A stretch of 36,743 bases of DNA, taken from contig NZ_JAIBES010000143.1 in NCBI RefSeq assembly GCF_019459305.1, positions 1 through 36,743 on the forward strand. Direction: 5' to 3'. Positions 8,207 through 17,003 of the stretch are shown here, piece after piece (within the stretch, counting starts at the first letter, position 1; every line of letters starts with the position of its first letter). The position numbers and the translations under genes are program-made. Under the pieces are notes generated by a model. The model did not search any database, was not told where the DNA came from, and worked only from the letters and a program-made list of their open reading frames with translations. Source of the stretch: Sphingopyxis sp. (lineage in GTDB: Bacteria; Pseudomonadota; Alphaproteobacteria; Sphingomonadales; Sphingomonadaceae).

Positions 8207-9370
8207 ATGAACGATAATATCGACGGCAACATGGGACGCCGCAGCCCGAGAGGATTGCGGCAATTTTTCGAGGCGATCAGCCTGATGGCGAACAGCCCGT
8301 GGGGCAATGGCCCCAAGGGCGGTGACGGTGACGGTTCGGGGGATGGCAAAAAGCCCGGCCCGCGCAACCCGTGGGTCACCCCCGACCCGATCGACATCAA
8401 CCGCGGGCGCAAGCCGCGCGGTCCTTCGGCGCTCGACGAGCTGCTGCGCAAGGGCCGCGGCGGCTTTGGCGGCGGCGGATCGGGCGGCGGCAGCCAGTTC
8501 GATCTGGGCGATTCGGCGAAATTCTGGAAATGGGGCGTGCTCGCGGCGGTCGTGCTGTGGGTGATCTTTTCCTCCTTCCACATCGTGCCGCCGGAAAAGG
8601 AAGGCGTGATTACCCGCCTCGGCAGCTATTCGCGCACCGCCGGTCCGGGCGTGAAGCTGACCTGGCCGGCGCCGATCGAGCGCATCCGGCTGGAAGACGT
8701 GCGCGCCATCCGCACCATGGCGGTCGGTTCGCCCAATGCGACCGACGAGAATTTCGTGCTGACCCGCGATCAGAGCCTGATCGATCTCGCCTATGAAGTG
8801 CGCTGGTCGGTGCGCGATCCCGAGCTGTTCTTTTTCCAGCTGTCCGATCCCGAAGGCACGATCCGCGAAGTCGCCGAAAGTTCGATGCGCGCGACCGTTG
8901 CCAACTTCAACCTGACCGACGCGATCGGTCCGGGCCGTGTCGAGATCGAGGCGCAGGTGCAGCAACGTATGCAGGATCTGCTCAACCAGTACCGCGCTGG
9001 CGTGTCGATTCAGGGCATCGCGATCCGCCAAGCCGATCCGCCGAGCCAGGTCGACGAAGCGTTCAAGGAAGTTACCGCCGCGCTGCAAGAGCGCGAATCG
9101 GCGATCAACCTGTCGCGCGCTTATCAGCAGCAGGTGCTGGAACGCGCCCGCGGCGACACCGCGGCGTTCGACCAGATTTACGAACAATATCGGCTGGCGC
9201 CGGGGGTGACCCGCAAGCGGCTTTATTATGAAACGATGGAGAATGTGTTGTCGAATGTCGACAAGACCGTCGTCGAAGCGCGCGGGGTAACTCCCTATCT
9301 GCCGCTCAACGAGGTCCAGAAACGGATTGCGGCCACCCCGCCCGCTGCGGCGACGAAGGGAGGCGAATGA
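8207..9370 (+). CDS. hflK: FtsH protease modulator HflK
   Basis: Protein of 387 residues. HflK and HflC form a membrane complex that encloses and regulates the FtsH protease. A Gly/Pro-rich cytoplasmic N-terminus (residues about 30-98) precedes one transmembrane helix (about 107-124) and then a stomatin/prohibitin (SPFH) domain exposed to the periplasm, starting at VPPEKEGVITRLGSY. The C-terminal half is a long helical region rich in Gln, Glu and Arg that ends near PYLPLNEV, typical of HflK. The start is uncertain: ATG at 8207 lacks a clear ribosome site, whereas ATG at 8285 (residue 27) gives the more classical N-terminus. Its stop overlaps the start of hflC by 4 bases, so expression is coupled. 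Confidence 0.92.
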   Translation: MNDNIDGNMGRRSPRGLRQFFEAISLMANSPWGNGPKGGDGDGSGDGKKPGPRNPWVTPDPIDINRGRKPRGPSALDELLRKGRGGFGGGGSGGGSQFDLGDSAKFWKWGVLAAVVLWVIFSSFHIVPPEKEGVITRLGSYSRTAGPGVKLTWPAPIERIRLEDVRAIRTMAVGSPNATDENFVLTRDQSLIDLAYEVRWSVRDPELFFFQLSDPEGTIREVAESSMRATVANFNLTDAIGPGRVEIEAQVQQRMQDLLNQYRAGVSIQGIAIRQADPPSQVDEAFKEVTAALQERESAINLSRAYQQQVLERARGDTAAFDQIYEQYRLAPGVTRKRLYYETMENVLSNVDKTVVEARGVTPYLPLNEVQKRIAATPPAAATKGGE

Positions 9371-10221
9371 TGTTTAGTTCGCTTACGCAGAACCCGGTGC
9401 GCCTGCTCGTTGGGGTCGTCGCGCTGCTCGTCATTCTGTCGCAGTCGCTGGCGATCGTCCCCGAGGACCGGCAGGCGCTGATCCTGCGCTTCGGTGAAAT
9501 CGAGCGCACCGTGAACCGTTACAAGGCGAACGAAGAGTTCGGTAGCTCGGGCGCCGGCCTCGTGCTGCGCGTGCCGTTCACCGACGGCATCCAATATATC
9601 GACAAGCGGATCATGGGCGTGAACATGGAACGCCAGCAGGTGCTGTCGACCGACCAGCAGCGCTTGCAGGTCGACGCCTTTGCGCGCTTCCGCATCACCA
9701 ACCCGGTGCGTATGTACACCGCGATCCGTACCGAGGAGCGGTTGCAGCAACAGCTCGCGACGATCCTGGGTTCGTCGCTGCGCAACGAGCTCGGCAAGCG
9801 CACCTTTGCCACCCTGCTCTCGCCCGAGCGCGGCGCGGTGATGGATAATATCCAGGTTGCGCTCAACCGTGAGGCGAATAAATATGGCGCCGAGGTCATC
9901 GACGTGCGGATCAAGCGCGCCGACCTGCCCGAAGGCGCAACGCTTGAGGCCGCATACAACCGCATGCGCACGGCACGTCAGCAGGAAGCGACCGCGATCC
10001 GTGCCGAAGGGCAAAAGGAAGCGCAGATCATCCGCGGTAACGCCGATGGTGAAGCCGCGCGAATCTATGCCGCCAGCTTTGGCAAGGATCCCGAATTCTA
10101 CGACTTCTATCGCGCCATGCAAAGCTATCGCCAGACCTTCCTGGGCGAAAACAACCAGGGCGGGACGTCGATCATCATGTCGCCCGACAATGAATATCTG
10201 AAGCGTTTCAGCGGCGGTTGA
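9367..10221 (+). CDS. hflC: FtsH protease modulator HflC
   Basis: Protein of 284 residues, partner of HflK. It has a single transmembrane helix near the N-terminus (about residues 9-27) followed by the SPFH domain, beginning VPEDRQALILRFGEIERTV. The conserved helical part includes a TARQQEATAIRAEG-like stretch and the ending in which a helix is followed by SPDNEYLKRF, a recurring feature of HflC. Start codons at 9367 and 9370 are both possible; the first overlaps the hflK stop. It forms the usual alphaproteobacterial order hflK-hflC-degP with its neighbours, linking membrane protein turnover with periplasmic proteolysis. Confidence 0.94.
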   Translation: MMFSSLTQNPVRLLVGVVALLVILSQSLAIVPEDRQALILRFGEIERTVNRYKANEEFGSSGAGLVLRVPFTDGIQYIDKRIMGVNMERQQVLSTDQQRLQVDAFARFRITNPVRMYTAIRTEERLQQQLATILGSSLRNELGKRTFATLLSPERGAVMDNIQVALNREANKYGAEVIDVRIKRADLPEGATLEAAYNRMRTARQQEATAIRAEGQKEAQIIRGNADGEAARIYAASFGKDPEFYDFYRAMQSYRQTFLGENNQGGTSIIMSPDNEYLKRFSGG

Positions 10222-10244
10222 TATGATCCGGCGCGGCGGTGAAT

Positions 10245-10269
10245 GGAACCGAAAGCGCCCGTTCATGTT
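10245..10269 (+). promoter_or_regulatory. Candidate sigma EcfG (general stress response) promoter before degP
   Basis: GGAAC at 10245-10249 and GTT at 10267-10269 are separated by 17 bases (tGTT after 16). The known alphaproteobacterial EcfG consensus is GGAAC-N16/17-cGTT, so the -10 half is one base off. It lies about 80 bases before the GTG start of degP, in a 127-base gap after hflC. A stress-regulated periplasmic protease is a sensible target. No experimental evidence is available here. Confidence 0.5.
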
Positions 10270-10348
10270 CAATTGCCGTTCAGCCGCCTCGCCACAGACA
10301 ATCGCGGCCGGGGTAGTGAGTTTTCCGAAGAGAAGAGGATTTTCGATC

Positions 10349-11842
10349 GTGCGTTATGTTTATGGCATCACTTCGGCCTTGCTGGCGGGTGGCACCGCGC
10401 TGGCGCTGGTCACCCAATCTCCCGTTGGCGCACAGGTCGCGCAGAACGAGCAGAGCGAAATTGCCAAGGTTGTGCCGCGTTCGGGGGCGCCCGAAAGCTT
10501 TGCCGATCTGGTCGAACAGCTACAGCCCGCGGTGGTCAATATCTCGACCAAGCAGAATGTCACGCTGGGTGTCCGGCTCAACCCCTTTGCCGGGACGCGT
10601 GAACCGATCACGCAGGAACAGCAGGGCGGCGGCTCGGGGTTCCTGATCTCGGCCGACGGCTATATCGTTACCAACAACCATGTGATTTCAGGCGGCCCAC
10701 GCGGCGAGGCCGTCAACGAAGTCACGGTGACGCTCACCAACCAGCGCGAATATAAGGCGACGATCGTTGGCCGCGATGCCGCGTCCGACCTTGCGCTGCT
10801 CAAGATCAACGCGACCGGCCTGCCGTTCGTGAAATTTGCCGACAGCCGTACCGCACGCGTCGGCGACTGGGTCGTTGCCATCGGCAATCCGCTAGGCCTT
10901 GGCTCGACGGTGACGGCGGGCATCATCTCGGCATTGCAGCGTAATATCGGCCAAGGCGGTGCCTATGACCGCTACATCCAGACCGACACCGCCATCAATC
11001 GTGGCAACTCGGGCGGGCCATTGTTCGATTTGCAGGGCAATGTCGTCGGCATCAATAATATGCTGATCTCGCCGGTCGGCGCTAATATCGGGGTCAATTT
11101 CGCCATTCCCGCCGACGCGGCGATTCCGGTGATCAACGCTCTGCGCGCGGGCGAAAAGGTCCAGCGCGGCTATCTCGGCATCGGCATCGCGCCGGTCGAC
11201 GAAGATCTGGCGGCGGCGCTCGGCCTCCCCAAGGATCGCGGCGAGTTCATCCAGCGCGTCGAACCCGGTCAGGCGGGTGAAAAGGCGGGCCTCAAGCGCG
11301 GCGACGTCGTGACCAAGGTCAATGGCCGCGAAGTCACGCCGCAGCAGACTTTGTCCTATATCGTGTCGAACACCAAGCCGGGGACGCGCATCCCGCTCGA
11401 GATCATTCGCGACGGCAAGCCGATGACGCTCAACGTCCTGGTCGGCACTCGTCCGCCCGAGGAAGAGCTGGTGGGCAGCAGCTTCGATCCCGAAGAGGAG
11501 CAGACGGTCCCCGAGGATCCGACCGGCGCGGCTGACAAGGCGATCCAGGAAGAACTCGGGCTGGCGGTGCAGGTCGTCACCCCCGACATCGCGCGCGCCG
11601 TCGGGGTCGATGCCGGGATCAAGGGGCTGGTTATTGCTGCCGCTTCGGCGAACAGCGATGCGGGCCGCAAAGGGCTGCGTCGCGGCGACGTGATTCTCAG
11701 CGCCAACCGCACGCCGGTGGCGACTAGCGACGCGCTGGCGAAAGCCGTTGCCGATGCGAAGCGGGCAGGCCGCGACGCGGTGCTGCTTGAAATTTTGCGT
11801 CGCGGTAATCCGTCGGCGTTTATCGCGGTCCGGTTGAAATAG
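10349..11842 (+). CDS. degP: Do/DegP-family periplasmic serine protease with two PDZ domains
   Basis: Protein of 497 residues. The start chosen is the GTG at 10349, preceded by AGAGGA nine bases upstream and followed directly by a signal peptide (cleavage near VGAQVAQ, about residue 30). The ORF extends to 10223 without signal-like sequence, so the longer start is unlikely. The trypsin-like domain carries the triad His111 (TNNHV), Asp147 (SDLALLKI) and Ser221 (RGNSGGPL). Two PDZ domains follow, about residues 265-365 and 395-490. The family acts as protease and chaperone on misfolded envelope proteins. It sits just after hflKC, so this is an envelope quality-control locus, and a candidate stress promoter lies in front. 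DegP and DegQ cannot be separated from sequence alone. Confidence 0.93.
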   Translation: MRYVYGITSALLAGGTALALVTQSPVGAQVAQNEQSEIAKVVPRSGAPESFADLVEQLQPAVVNISTKQNVTLGVRLNPFAGTREPITQEQQGGGSGFLISADGYIVTNNHVISGGPRGEAVNEVTVTLTNQREYKATIVGRDAASDLALLKINATGLPFVKFADSRTARVGDWVVAIGNPLGLGSTVTAGIISALQRNIGQGGAYDRYIQTDTAINRGNSGGPLFDLQGNVVGINNMLISPVGANIGVNFAIPADAAIPVINALRAGEKVQRGYLGIGIAPVDEDLAAALGLPKDRGEFIQRVEPGQAGEKAGLKRGDVVTKVNGREVTPQQTLSYIVSNTKPGTRIPLEIIRDGKPMTLNVLVGTRPPEEELVGSSFDPEEEQTVPEDPTGAADKAIQEELGLAVQVVTPDIARAVGVDAGIKGLVIAAASANSDAGRKGLRRGDVILSANRTPVATSDALAKAVADAKRAGRDAVLLEILRRGNPSAFIAVRLK

Positions 11843-11864
11843 GCCCCGGCATCTTTGCCTATCG

Positions 11865-11901
11865 AAAGGGCGCCGCGACCACCCGGTCCGGCGCCCTTTT
11901 T
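11865..11901 (+). terminator. Intrinsic terminator after degP
   Basis: AAAGGGCGCC (11865-11874) pairs with GGCGCCCTTT (11890-11899), with a 15-base loop and a run of five Ts at 11897-11901. It begins 22 bases after the degP stop and would end the hflK-hflC-degP transcript. Confidence 0.85.
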
Positions 11902-11961
11902 ATTTGCGCGCCGTCGCATATGTTCCTATTATGTTCTACCCTTTATGAGTCGGGAGGATGA

Positions 11962-12333
11962 ATGATGATTGGCTATGTGACCCTGGGCACCAACGATCTG
12001 GCGAAAGCCGCGGTGTTCTATGACGCGATCGCTGCGGAACTCGACACCCCGCGGATGATGGAATTCGACGGCTTTATCGCTTGGGGTAAGCCGGATGGCG
12101 CGGCCGGCATCGGGCTGACCAAGCCGTTCGACGGCAATGCTGCCAGCGTCGGCAATGGTGTGATGGTGGCGTTGGCAGCCAAGGACAAGGACCAGGTCCA
12201 GCGCCTCTACGACATCGCGCTCGCCAATGGCGGCACCTGCGAAGGCCCCCCGGGGCCGCGCGGAGAAGGGTTCTATGCAGGCTATTTCCGTGACCTGGAT
12301 GGCAACAAGCTCAACGCGTTCATCATGGGGTGA
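11962..12333 (+). CDS. VOC-superfamily (glyoxalase/bleomycin-resistance-like) protein
   Basis: Protein of 123 residues with a strong site (GGGAGG) just before tandem ATG codons at 11962 and 11965. The fold is recognised from the opening strand GYVTLGTNDLAKAAVFYDAI, then WGKPDG, a central LAAKDKDQVQRLYDIALANGG helix, and the closing segment GFYAGYFRDLDGNKLNAF, all typical of a single-domain vicinal oxygen chelate protein that would act as a dimer. The metal-ligand histidines of true glyoxalase I are not evident, so catalysis cannot be assigned. It is a lone gene between the degP terminator and the following ATPase cluster. Confidence 0.85.
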   Translation: MMIGYVTLGTNDLAKAAVFYDAIAAELDTPRMMEFDGFIAWGKPDGAAGIGLTKPFDGNAASVGNGVMVALAAKDKDQVQRLYDIALANGGTCEGPPGPRGEGFYAGYFRDLDGNKLNAFIMG

Positions 12334-12694
12334 TGGGTTGGCGCTGACGTCTGACGATGAGAAAATCCTCCCTGTCGCGCAGCGATGGGGAGGGGACCGT
12401 CCGGGCAGATGCCCGATGACGCAGCCGCTTCCCGCATTTGCTTCTCCCGGAACCCCGGCACGCGCCGCTATTTTAAAGCGACAAGGGAGACAGTTTAGGC
12501 GGCCACATCCCTATCTTTTGTCTCCTTTAGGCGTCGGCACAGCTATCGCTCGTCGCGCTTTCGAGTGAAGTTGCGCAGTTTTCTGCCGTTCCTTCCCCAA
12601 CCGACCATCGCCGCCACTTCCGGGTTTGCCGATTGCCTGAGTCGCCACGCCGCTCTAGATCGATGGAGAGGCGCCCAAGCGGAGGAAGAGCACA
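12334..12694. other. 361-base intergenic region with a repeat and a hairpin
   Basis: No gene is supported here. It holds a short repeat (12366-12394, listed separately) and an imperfect stem in which AAGGGAGACA (12483-12492) pairs with TGTCTCCTTT (12519-12528) through nine Watson-Crick pairs and one G-T. The promoter of the following ATPase cluster should lie in the last 150 bases, but I cannot point to convincing -35 and -10 boxes. GGAGGAAGAG at 12681-12690 is the ribosome site for the GTG start at 12695. Confidence 0.5.
12366..12394 (+). repeat. Short intergenic repeat, copy 1 (TCCTCCCTGTCGCG type)
   Basis: Bases 12366-12391 match the reverse complement of 23341-23366 at 25 of 26 positions (one C/A difference). 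Within the unit, CCTCCC pairs with GGGGAGG, so the copy can itself fold. It lies 33 bases after the VOC gene stop. Confidence 0.65.
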
Positions 12695-14290
12695 GTGAGT
12701 GACGACAGCACGGCGAGCGAAATCTATATCGGCCTGGGTGGTGGTGGCGCCGCCGATGGCCCGCGCCAGTCGCTGGTGCTCAAGCGCGCCAACCGCCACG
12801 GGCTGATCGCTGGCGCGACCGGCACCGGCAAGACGGTGACCTTGCAGGGGCTCGCCGAAGGCTTTTCAGCGGTCGGCGTCCCGGTGTTCGTCGCCGACGT
12901 CAAGGGCGACCTTGCCGGCATGGCGATGGCGGGCAGCCCGATGGCCAAGGTCCACGAACCTTTTGCGAAACGCGCCGCTGAAATCGGCGACGCCGAATGG
13001 ACGTATCGCGACAATCCGGTCATTTTCTGGGATTTGTTCGGCGAACAGGGTCACCCGATCCGCACGACGATTTCCGAAATGGGCCCGCTGCTTCTGGCGC
13101 GGTTGATGGGGCTCAACGAGGTGCAGGAGGGTGTTCTCGCCATTGCCTTCCGCGTCGCCGACGAACAGAATCTGCTGCTGCTCGACCTCGGCGATTTGCA
13201 GGCGATGCTGGTGTGGTGCGCCCAAAACGCCGACGAACTGACGACCAAATATGGCAATGTGTCCAAAGCGACGGTCGGCACGATCCAGCGCCAGCTGCTG
13301 ACCCTCGAAAGCCAGGGCGGCGCGCATTTCTTTGGCGAGCCCGCGCTCGACATCCACGACATGATACGCTGCGACGACAATGGCCGCGGCTATGTCAACA
13401 TCCTCGCCGCCGACAAGTTGATGGCAAGCCCCAAGCTCTATGCAACCTTCCTGCTCTGGCTGCTCAGCGAGATGTTCGAAACGCTGCCCGAGATCGGCGA
13501 TCCCGACAAACCCAAGCTCGTCTTCTTCTTTGACGAGGCGCACCTGCTGTTCGACGACGCCCCGCCCGCGCTGACCGAAAAGATCGAGCAGGTCGTGCGC
13601 CTGATCCGATCCAAAGGCGTCGGGGTGTATTTCGTGACGCAAAATCCGATCGACATTCCCGAGGATGTCGCAGGCCAGCTCGGCAACCGCGTCCAGCATG
13701 CGCTGCGCGCTTTCACCCCGCGCGACCAGAAAGCGGTCAAGGCTGCCGCCGACACTTTCCGCCCTAATCCCGAGATCGATGTTGCGCGAGAAATTACCGA
13801 GCTCAAGGTCGGCGAGGCACTGGTGTCGCTGCTGATGCCCGACGGCGCACCGTCGCCGGTCGAACGCACGCTGATCAAGCCGCCGTGCTCGCGCGCCGGT
13901 CCGCTCGACGCCAAGGAGCGCGCGATCATCAAATCGATTTCGCCGGTCGACGGCAAATATGACACCGCGGTCGACCGCGAGAGCGCCGAGGAACTGCTCG
14001 CGATGAAGGCCGATCAGGCGCAGGCCGCGGCGATCGAAGTCAAGGCGCAGGCCGAAGCCGACAAGCAGGCGGCGATCGCCGCCAAAGAAGCGGCGAAGGT
14101 GAAGGCTGCCGAGGAGCGTGAGCGCTTGCGGCTCGAAAAAGCGGCGGCGCGCGAGGCGGCGAAGCCGTCGATGACGGAGAAGATGGTGCAATCGGCCGCA
14201 CGCTCGGCCGCGACGAGCATCGGGCGGCAGGTCGCGGGCAAGTTTGGAGGCCAGCTGATGCGCGGGATATTGGGCAGCCTGTTCAAATGA
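12695..14290 (+). CDS. HerA-like P-loop ATPase, DUF853 (YjgR) family
   Basis: Protein of 531 residues starting at a GTG preceded by GGAGGAAG. The P-loop GATGTGKT is at 40-47 and a DEAH-type Walker B ([10 protein letters not shown]) at 277-286. Between them are [14 protein letters not shown] and [23 protein letters not shown], both family signatures, and later come [14 protein letters not shown] and a region listing [18 protein letters not shown]. This is the HerA/FtsK-type ATPase fold of the DUF853 family, whose cellular role is unknown. Residues about 425-490 form an Ala/Lys/Glu-rich coiled coil, and a short Gly-rich tail follows. Its stop overlaps the start of the globin-like gene (ATGA). 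No NurA-type nuclease is encoded nearby, so a DNA end-resection role as for archaeal HerA is not supported. Confidence 0.88.
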   Translation: MSDDSTASEIYIGLGGGGAADGPRQSLVLKRANRHGLIAGATGTGKTVTLQGLAEGFSAVGVPVFVADVKGDLAGMAMAGSPMAKVHEPFAKRAAEIGDAEWTYRDNPVIFWDLFGEQGHPIRTTISEMGPLLLARLMGLNEVQEGVLAIAFRVADEQNLLLLDLGDLQAMLVWCAQNADELTTKYGNVSKATVGTIQRQLLTLESQGGAHFFGEPALDIHDMIRCDDNGRGYVNILAADKLMASPKLYATFLLWLLSEMFETLPEIGDPDKPKLVFFFDEAHLLFDDAPPALTEKIEQVVRLIRSKGVGVYFVTQNPIDIPEDVAGQLGNRVQHALRAFTPRDQKAVKAAADTFRPNPEIDVAREITELKVGEALVSLLMPDGAPSPVERTLIKPPCSRAGPLDAKERAIIKSISPVDGKYDTAVDRESAEELLAMKADQAQAAAIEVKAQAEADKQAAIAAKEAAKVKAAEERERLRLEKAAAREAAKPSMTEKMVQSAARSAATSIGRQVAGKFGGQLMRGILGSLFK

Positions 14291-14754
14291 GCGACGCCGA
14301 TACCGCGCTGATGGAGGCGAGCCTCGCCGCCGTCGCCGACGCGGGCATCGACATCCGCCACACGCTGTTCGAGCGCTTCTTCACCGCCTATCCCGAGCGG
14401 TGCGCCAGCTTCATTTCGGTCGATGCCGCGTCGCGGCGGATGACCGACGAAACGCTCCAGATGATGTTCGGGCTGGCCGGCGCTGAGGAGTGGGTGTGGC
14501 CGCTCGTCGCTGAACTGGTGTTCACGCACCGCAGCTATGGCGCACTGCCGATCGGCGAATATGACGCCTTCATCGATATGACGGTCGCGGAATTGGGCTC
14601 GGCGGCGGGACCGGCGTGGAGCCTGCCGGTCGCGGCAGCATGGCAGCGACAAGCCGACGCGCTGAAGGCGATGATCCGCAAAGCGCGCGCCGAATGGGCA
14701 AGCGCGATGCCCGCGGGGGCGCCGCAAGTCGCTTGGCGATTGCCCGACGTCTAA
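14287..14754 (+). CDS. Globin-like protein (probable haem binding)
   Basis: Protein of 155 residues. I read it as a single-domain globin by pattern: helices A-B (residues 4-33), then YPERCASF, in which Phe42 fits the near-invariant CD1 phenylalanine, then an E-helix stretch, and [16 protein letters not shown], in which His81 fits the proximal (F8) histidine. The C-terminal [21 protein letters not shown] matches the G-H region of bacterial haemoglobins (W, AAW pattern). The assignment is inference from memory of the family; the distal pocket is not clear. It overlaps the upstream ATPase gene by 4 bases and lies 40 bases before a cytochrome P450 gene, so two predicted haem proteins are side by side. 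A related globin-fold sensor without haem is the alternative. Confidence 0.6.
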   Translation: MSDADTALMEASLAAVADAGIDIRHTLFERFFTAYPERCASFISVDAASRRMTDETLQMMFGLAGAEEWVWPLVAELVFTHRSYGALPIGEYDAFIDMTVAELGSAAGPAWSLPVAAAWQRQADALKAMIRKARAEWASAMPAGAPQVAWRLPDV

Positions 14755-14794
14755 ACCCTCGACTCCCACCGCGAATCGCGGCAGCATAGGTTGC

Positions 14795-16081
14795 ATGACA
14801 AAACCGATATTGCCTGGAGAGGTAGCCGCCGCCGTCGTCGACCCCGTCGCTTACGGCCAATGGGAAACGCTGCACGAGCAGCTGAGCTGGGCGCGCGCCA
14901 ATGCGCCGCTGGCGGTGGCCGAGAACCACGATCACGACCCGTTCTGGCTCGTCACCCGCCACGCCGACATCATGGCGATCAGCCGCGATCCGCAACGATT
15001 TGCCAACGGCATCCGCCCGACGGTGCTGACCAACCGGGACGGCGAGGCGCTGGCGCGCGCCGCCACCCCGAACAATGACGGCCATCTGATCCGCTCGCTG
15101 GTCCAGATGGACGCCCCCGACCATATGAAATACCGGCTGCTGACCCAGAGCTGGTTCATGCCGAAGAACCTGAAGATCGTTGAAGAGCGCATCCGGCAGA
15201 TCGCCCGCGAAACCGTCGATCAGATGCTGGCGCAGGGCGGAGCGTGCGACTTCGCGCGCGACGTGGCGGCGCATTATCCGCTGCGCGTCATCATGGACAT
15301 TTTGGGGGTGCCGCCCGAGGATGAGCCGCGGATGCTGATGCTGACCCAGCAATTGTTCGGGCCGACCGACCCCGAACTGAACCGCAGCCGGGAGGCGATT
15401 ACCAGCGCCGAGCAGGCGATCGCGATGCTCAACTACGTCATCGCCGATTTCGAAAATTACTTCCGCGCTCTCACCGCCGAACGCCGCGCCAACCCGCGCG
15501 AGGACATCGCGACGGTGATCGCCAACGCGACGATCAACGGCGAACAAATCCCCGACCGCGAAATGTCGGGCTATTATATGATCGTCGCGACCGCGGGGCA
15601 CGACACGACGAGCGCCTCGACCGCCGGGGCGATCATGGAGCTGGCCAAGAATCCGGCGCTGTTCGAACGATTTCGCGACGCGGCGACTGACAAGGCTGGA
15701 CTGATCGAAGAAGCGATCCGCTGGACCACTCCGGTGCAGCACTTCATGCGCAGCGCGAAAGAAGATGTCGCAATCGGCGGGCAGACGATCCGCGAAGGTG
15801 ACTGGTTGATGCTCAACTATGTCTCGGCCAACCGCGACGAGGAAGTGTTCGGCGATCCGTTCGCGTTCAACCCCGATCGCGAAAAGAACCAGCAGATCGC
15901 CTTCGGCTTCGGCGCGCATGGGTGCCTTGGCCAGCATCTGGCGCGGATGGAAATGCGGATTTTGATGGAGGAACTGCTGCCCCGGATCAAAAGGCTCGAC
16001 CTGGCTGGCGAGCCCGCGCGCGTCGAATCGGTGTTCGTCGGCGGGCTGAAACGCCTGCCGATCCGATTCGAGGCGGCATGA
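14795..16081 (+). CDS. Cytochrome P450, CYP108-like
   Basis: Protein of 428 residues, soluble, of bacterial class I length. The I-helix motif AGHDTTS is at 267-273, the K-helix ExxR at Glu306-Arg309, and the haem-binding loop FGFGAHGCLGQHLA places the thiolate ligand at Cys377. Several stretches resemble P450terp (CYP108), the terpineol hydroxylase of Pseudomonas: SFMRTA-like FMRSA, SANRDEEVF, the GAHxCLGQHLA loop, EELLP and the ending FVGGxKxxPIRF. This recalled similarity suggests a small terpenoid, fatty or aromatic substrate, which cannot be fixed from sequence. No ferredoxin or ferredoxin reductase is adjacent, so electrons must come from elsewhere. Its TGA overlaps the start of the downstream HEAT-like gene. 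Confidence 0.92.
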   Translation: MTKPILPGEVAAAVVDPVAYGQWETLHEQLSWARANAPLAVAENHDHDPFWLVTRHADIMAISRDPQRFANGIRPTVLTNRDGEALARAATPNNDGHLIRSLVQMDAPDHMKYRLLTQSWFMPKNLKIVEERIRQIARETVDQMLAQGGACDFARDVAAHYPLRVIMDILGVPPEDEPRMLMLTQQLFGPTDPELNRSREAITSAEQAIAMLNYVIADFENYFRALTAERRANPREDIATVIANATINGEQIPDREMSGYYMIVATAGHDTTSASTAGAIMELAKNPALFERFRDAATDKAGLIEEAIRWTTPVQHFMRSAKEDVAIGGQTIREGDWLMLNYVSANRDEEVFGDPFAFNPDREKNQQIAFGFGAHGCLGQHLARMEMRILMEELLPRIKRLDLAGEPARVESVFVGGLKRLPIRFEAA

Positions 16082-16551
16082 CCGAAAATTACGAGCCGCC
16101 ATCCGATTTTCTCAAAGGCGTCATAAATGAGAGCGTGCCATTAGGTGGCAGTTCATTCGGGCAGGCCAATCTGGTTCGACTGATCGAAATGACGAGCGAT
16201 GCCAATCTTGCCAACCGCGATTGGGCGACTTTTTTGCTGGCGCAGGCCGATCTTGACGATGTTGTGGTTCGAGGAGCCCTGCGAACGGCGGCGGACGACA
16301 GTGATTCTGTCGTGCGGGCAGAGGCCATATTGGGACTCACCAACCGATCGGCGCCTGAGGCCCTTTCGCTTGTGCAGCGCGAACTGGCAGGTGACGTGGC
16401 GAGCATACCGATTATGGAGGCGGCTGAAGAACTCGCAGATCCCCGATTGATCGAGGCTGTTCGTGTCTTTGCGGCAGGTGACGACTGGATCGCAGTAGCC
16501 GCACGCCGCGCAATGGAAGCGTGCTCGCGCGGCGCTGCCGCCGCTGTCTAG
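16078..16551 (+). CDS. Small HEAT-repeat-like protein
   Basis: Protein of 157 residues from the ATG at 16078, which overlaps the P450 stop by 4 bases; the longer frame to 15922 lies inside the P450 gene and is rejected. The sequence shows repeated helix pairs of the armadillo/HEAT type: ANRDWATFLLAQ, VVRGALRTAADDSDSVVRAEAILGL and a third pair ending near AARRAMEA. Such repeats bind other proteins and have no enzymatic motif. It lacks a signal peptide and is probably cytosolic. Codon choice is less GC-extreme than in the flanking genes (more T- and A-ending codons at 16100-16500), a weak hint of later acquisition. Its TAG overlaps the stop of the convergent thioesterase gene. Confidence 0.75.
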   Translation: MTENYEPPSDFLKGVINESVPLGGSSFGQANLVRLIEMTSDANLANRDWATFLLAQADLDDVVVRGALRTAADDSDSVVRAEAILGLTNRSAPEALSLVQRELAGDVASIPIMEAAEELADPRLIEAVRVFAAGDDWIAVAARRAMEACSRGAAAAV

Positions 16552-16958
16552 ATCTTCTCACCCGGAAAGAAGCGCGCGATCACATCGCTCGCCAGCCGGG
16601 CGGGGCGCAGTGTTTCTGCGTCGACGCAGCACCAACTCGACTTTACTTCCGCCAGCACATCCTCGCCGCGCTTGATGATCGTTTCATAAAAAGCGCGCGC
16701 GCCCTGCACCTTTTCGAGGATGACGGTCGCGATGACCTGGTCGTCTAGGAAGGCGGGGCGGCGGTAGGTGATTTCGTGCTTCAGCGCGACCCACAGATGC
16801 GCCGCCACTGCGTCGGGCGGCGCGATATGGCGCCAGTGTGACAGCACCGCTTCCTGCACCCAGCTCAAATAGTGGGCGTTATTGACGTGTCCCATGAAAT
16901 CGATCTGGTCGGAACCGACGGCGATAGGGTGGTCGTGGGGGAGTGAGGCTGCGGTCAT
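16548..16958 (-). CDS. Hotdog-fold acyl-CoA thioesterase (4HBT/YbgC-like)
   Basis: Protein of 136 residues, single hotdog domain. The N-terminal active-site segment SDQIDFMGHVNNAHYLSWVQE matches the 4-hydroxybenzoyl-CoA thioesterase pattern D-x-x-GHVNNAxY, with Asp17 or Asp20 the likely catalytic acid. Later strands (ITYRRPAFLDDQVIATVILEKVQ, FYETIIKRGEDVLAEVKSSW) fit the domain. It probably hydrolyses a fatty or aromatic acyl-CoA in the cytosol; the substrate is unknown. It is separated from queF by 45 bases on the same strand and its stop overlaps that of the convergent HEAT-like gene. Confidence 0.88.
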   Translation of the reverse strand: MTAASLPHDHPIAVGSDQIDFMGHVNNAHYLSWVQEAVLSHWRHIAPPDAVAAHLWVALKHEITYRRPAFLDDQVIATVILEKVQGARAFYETIIKRGEDVLAEVKSSWCCVDAETLRPARLASDVIARFFPGEKI

Positions 16959-17003
16959 GTCGTTTACATTAGTGTCAACAAATTGTGACGGAAAGATGAA
17001 ATA

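Noticed and set aside
12695-14290. HerA-like ATPase as part of a defence system
   Set aside because: No nuclease, Sir2 or other effector is next to it, and DUF853 proteins are widespread housekeeping-type genes.
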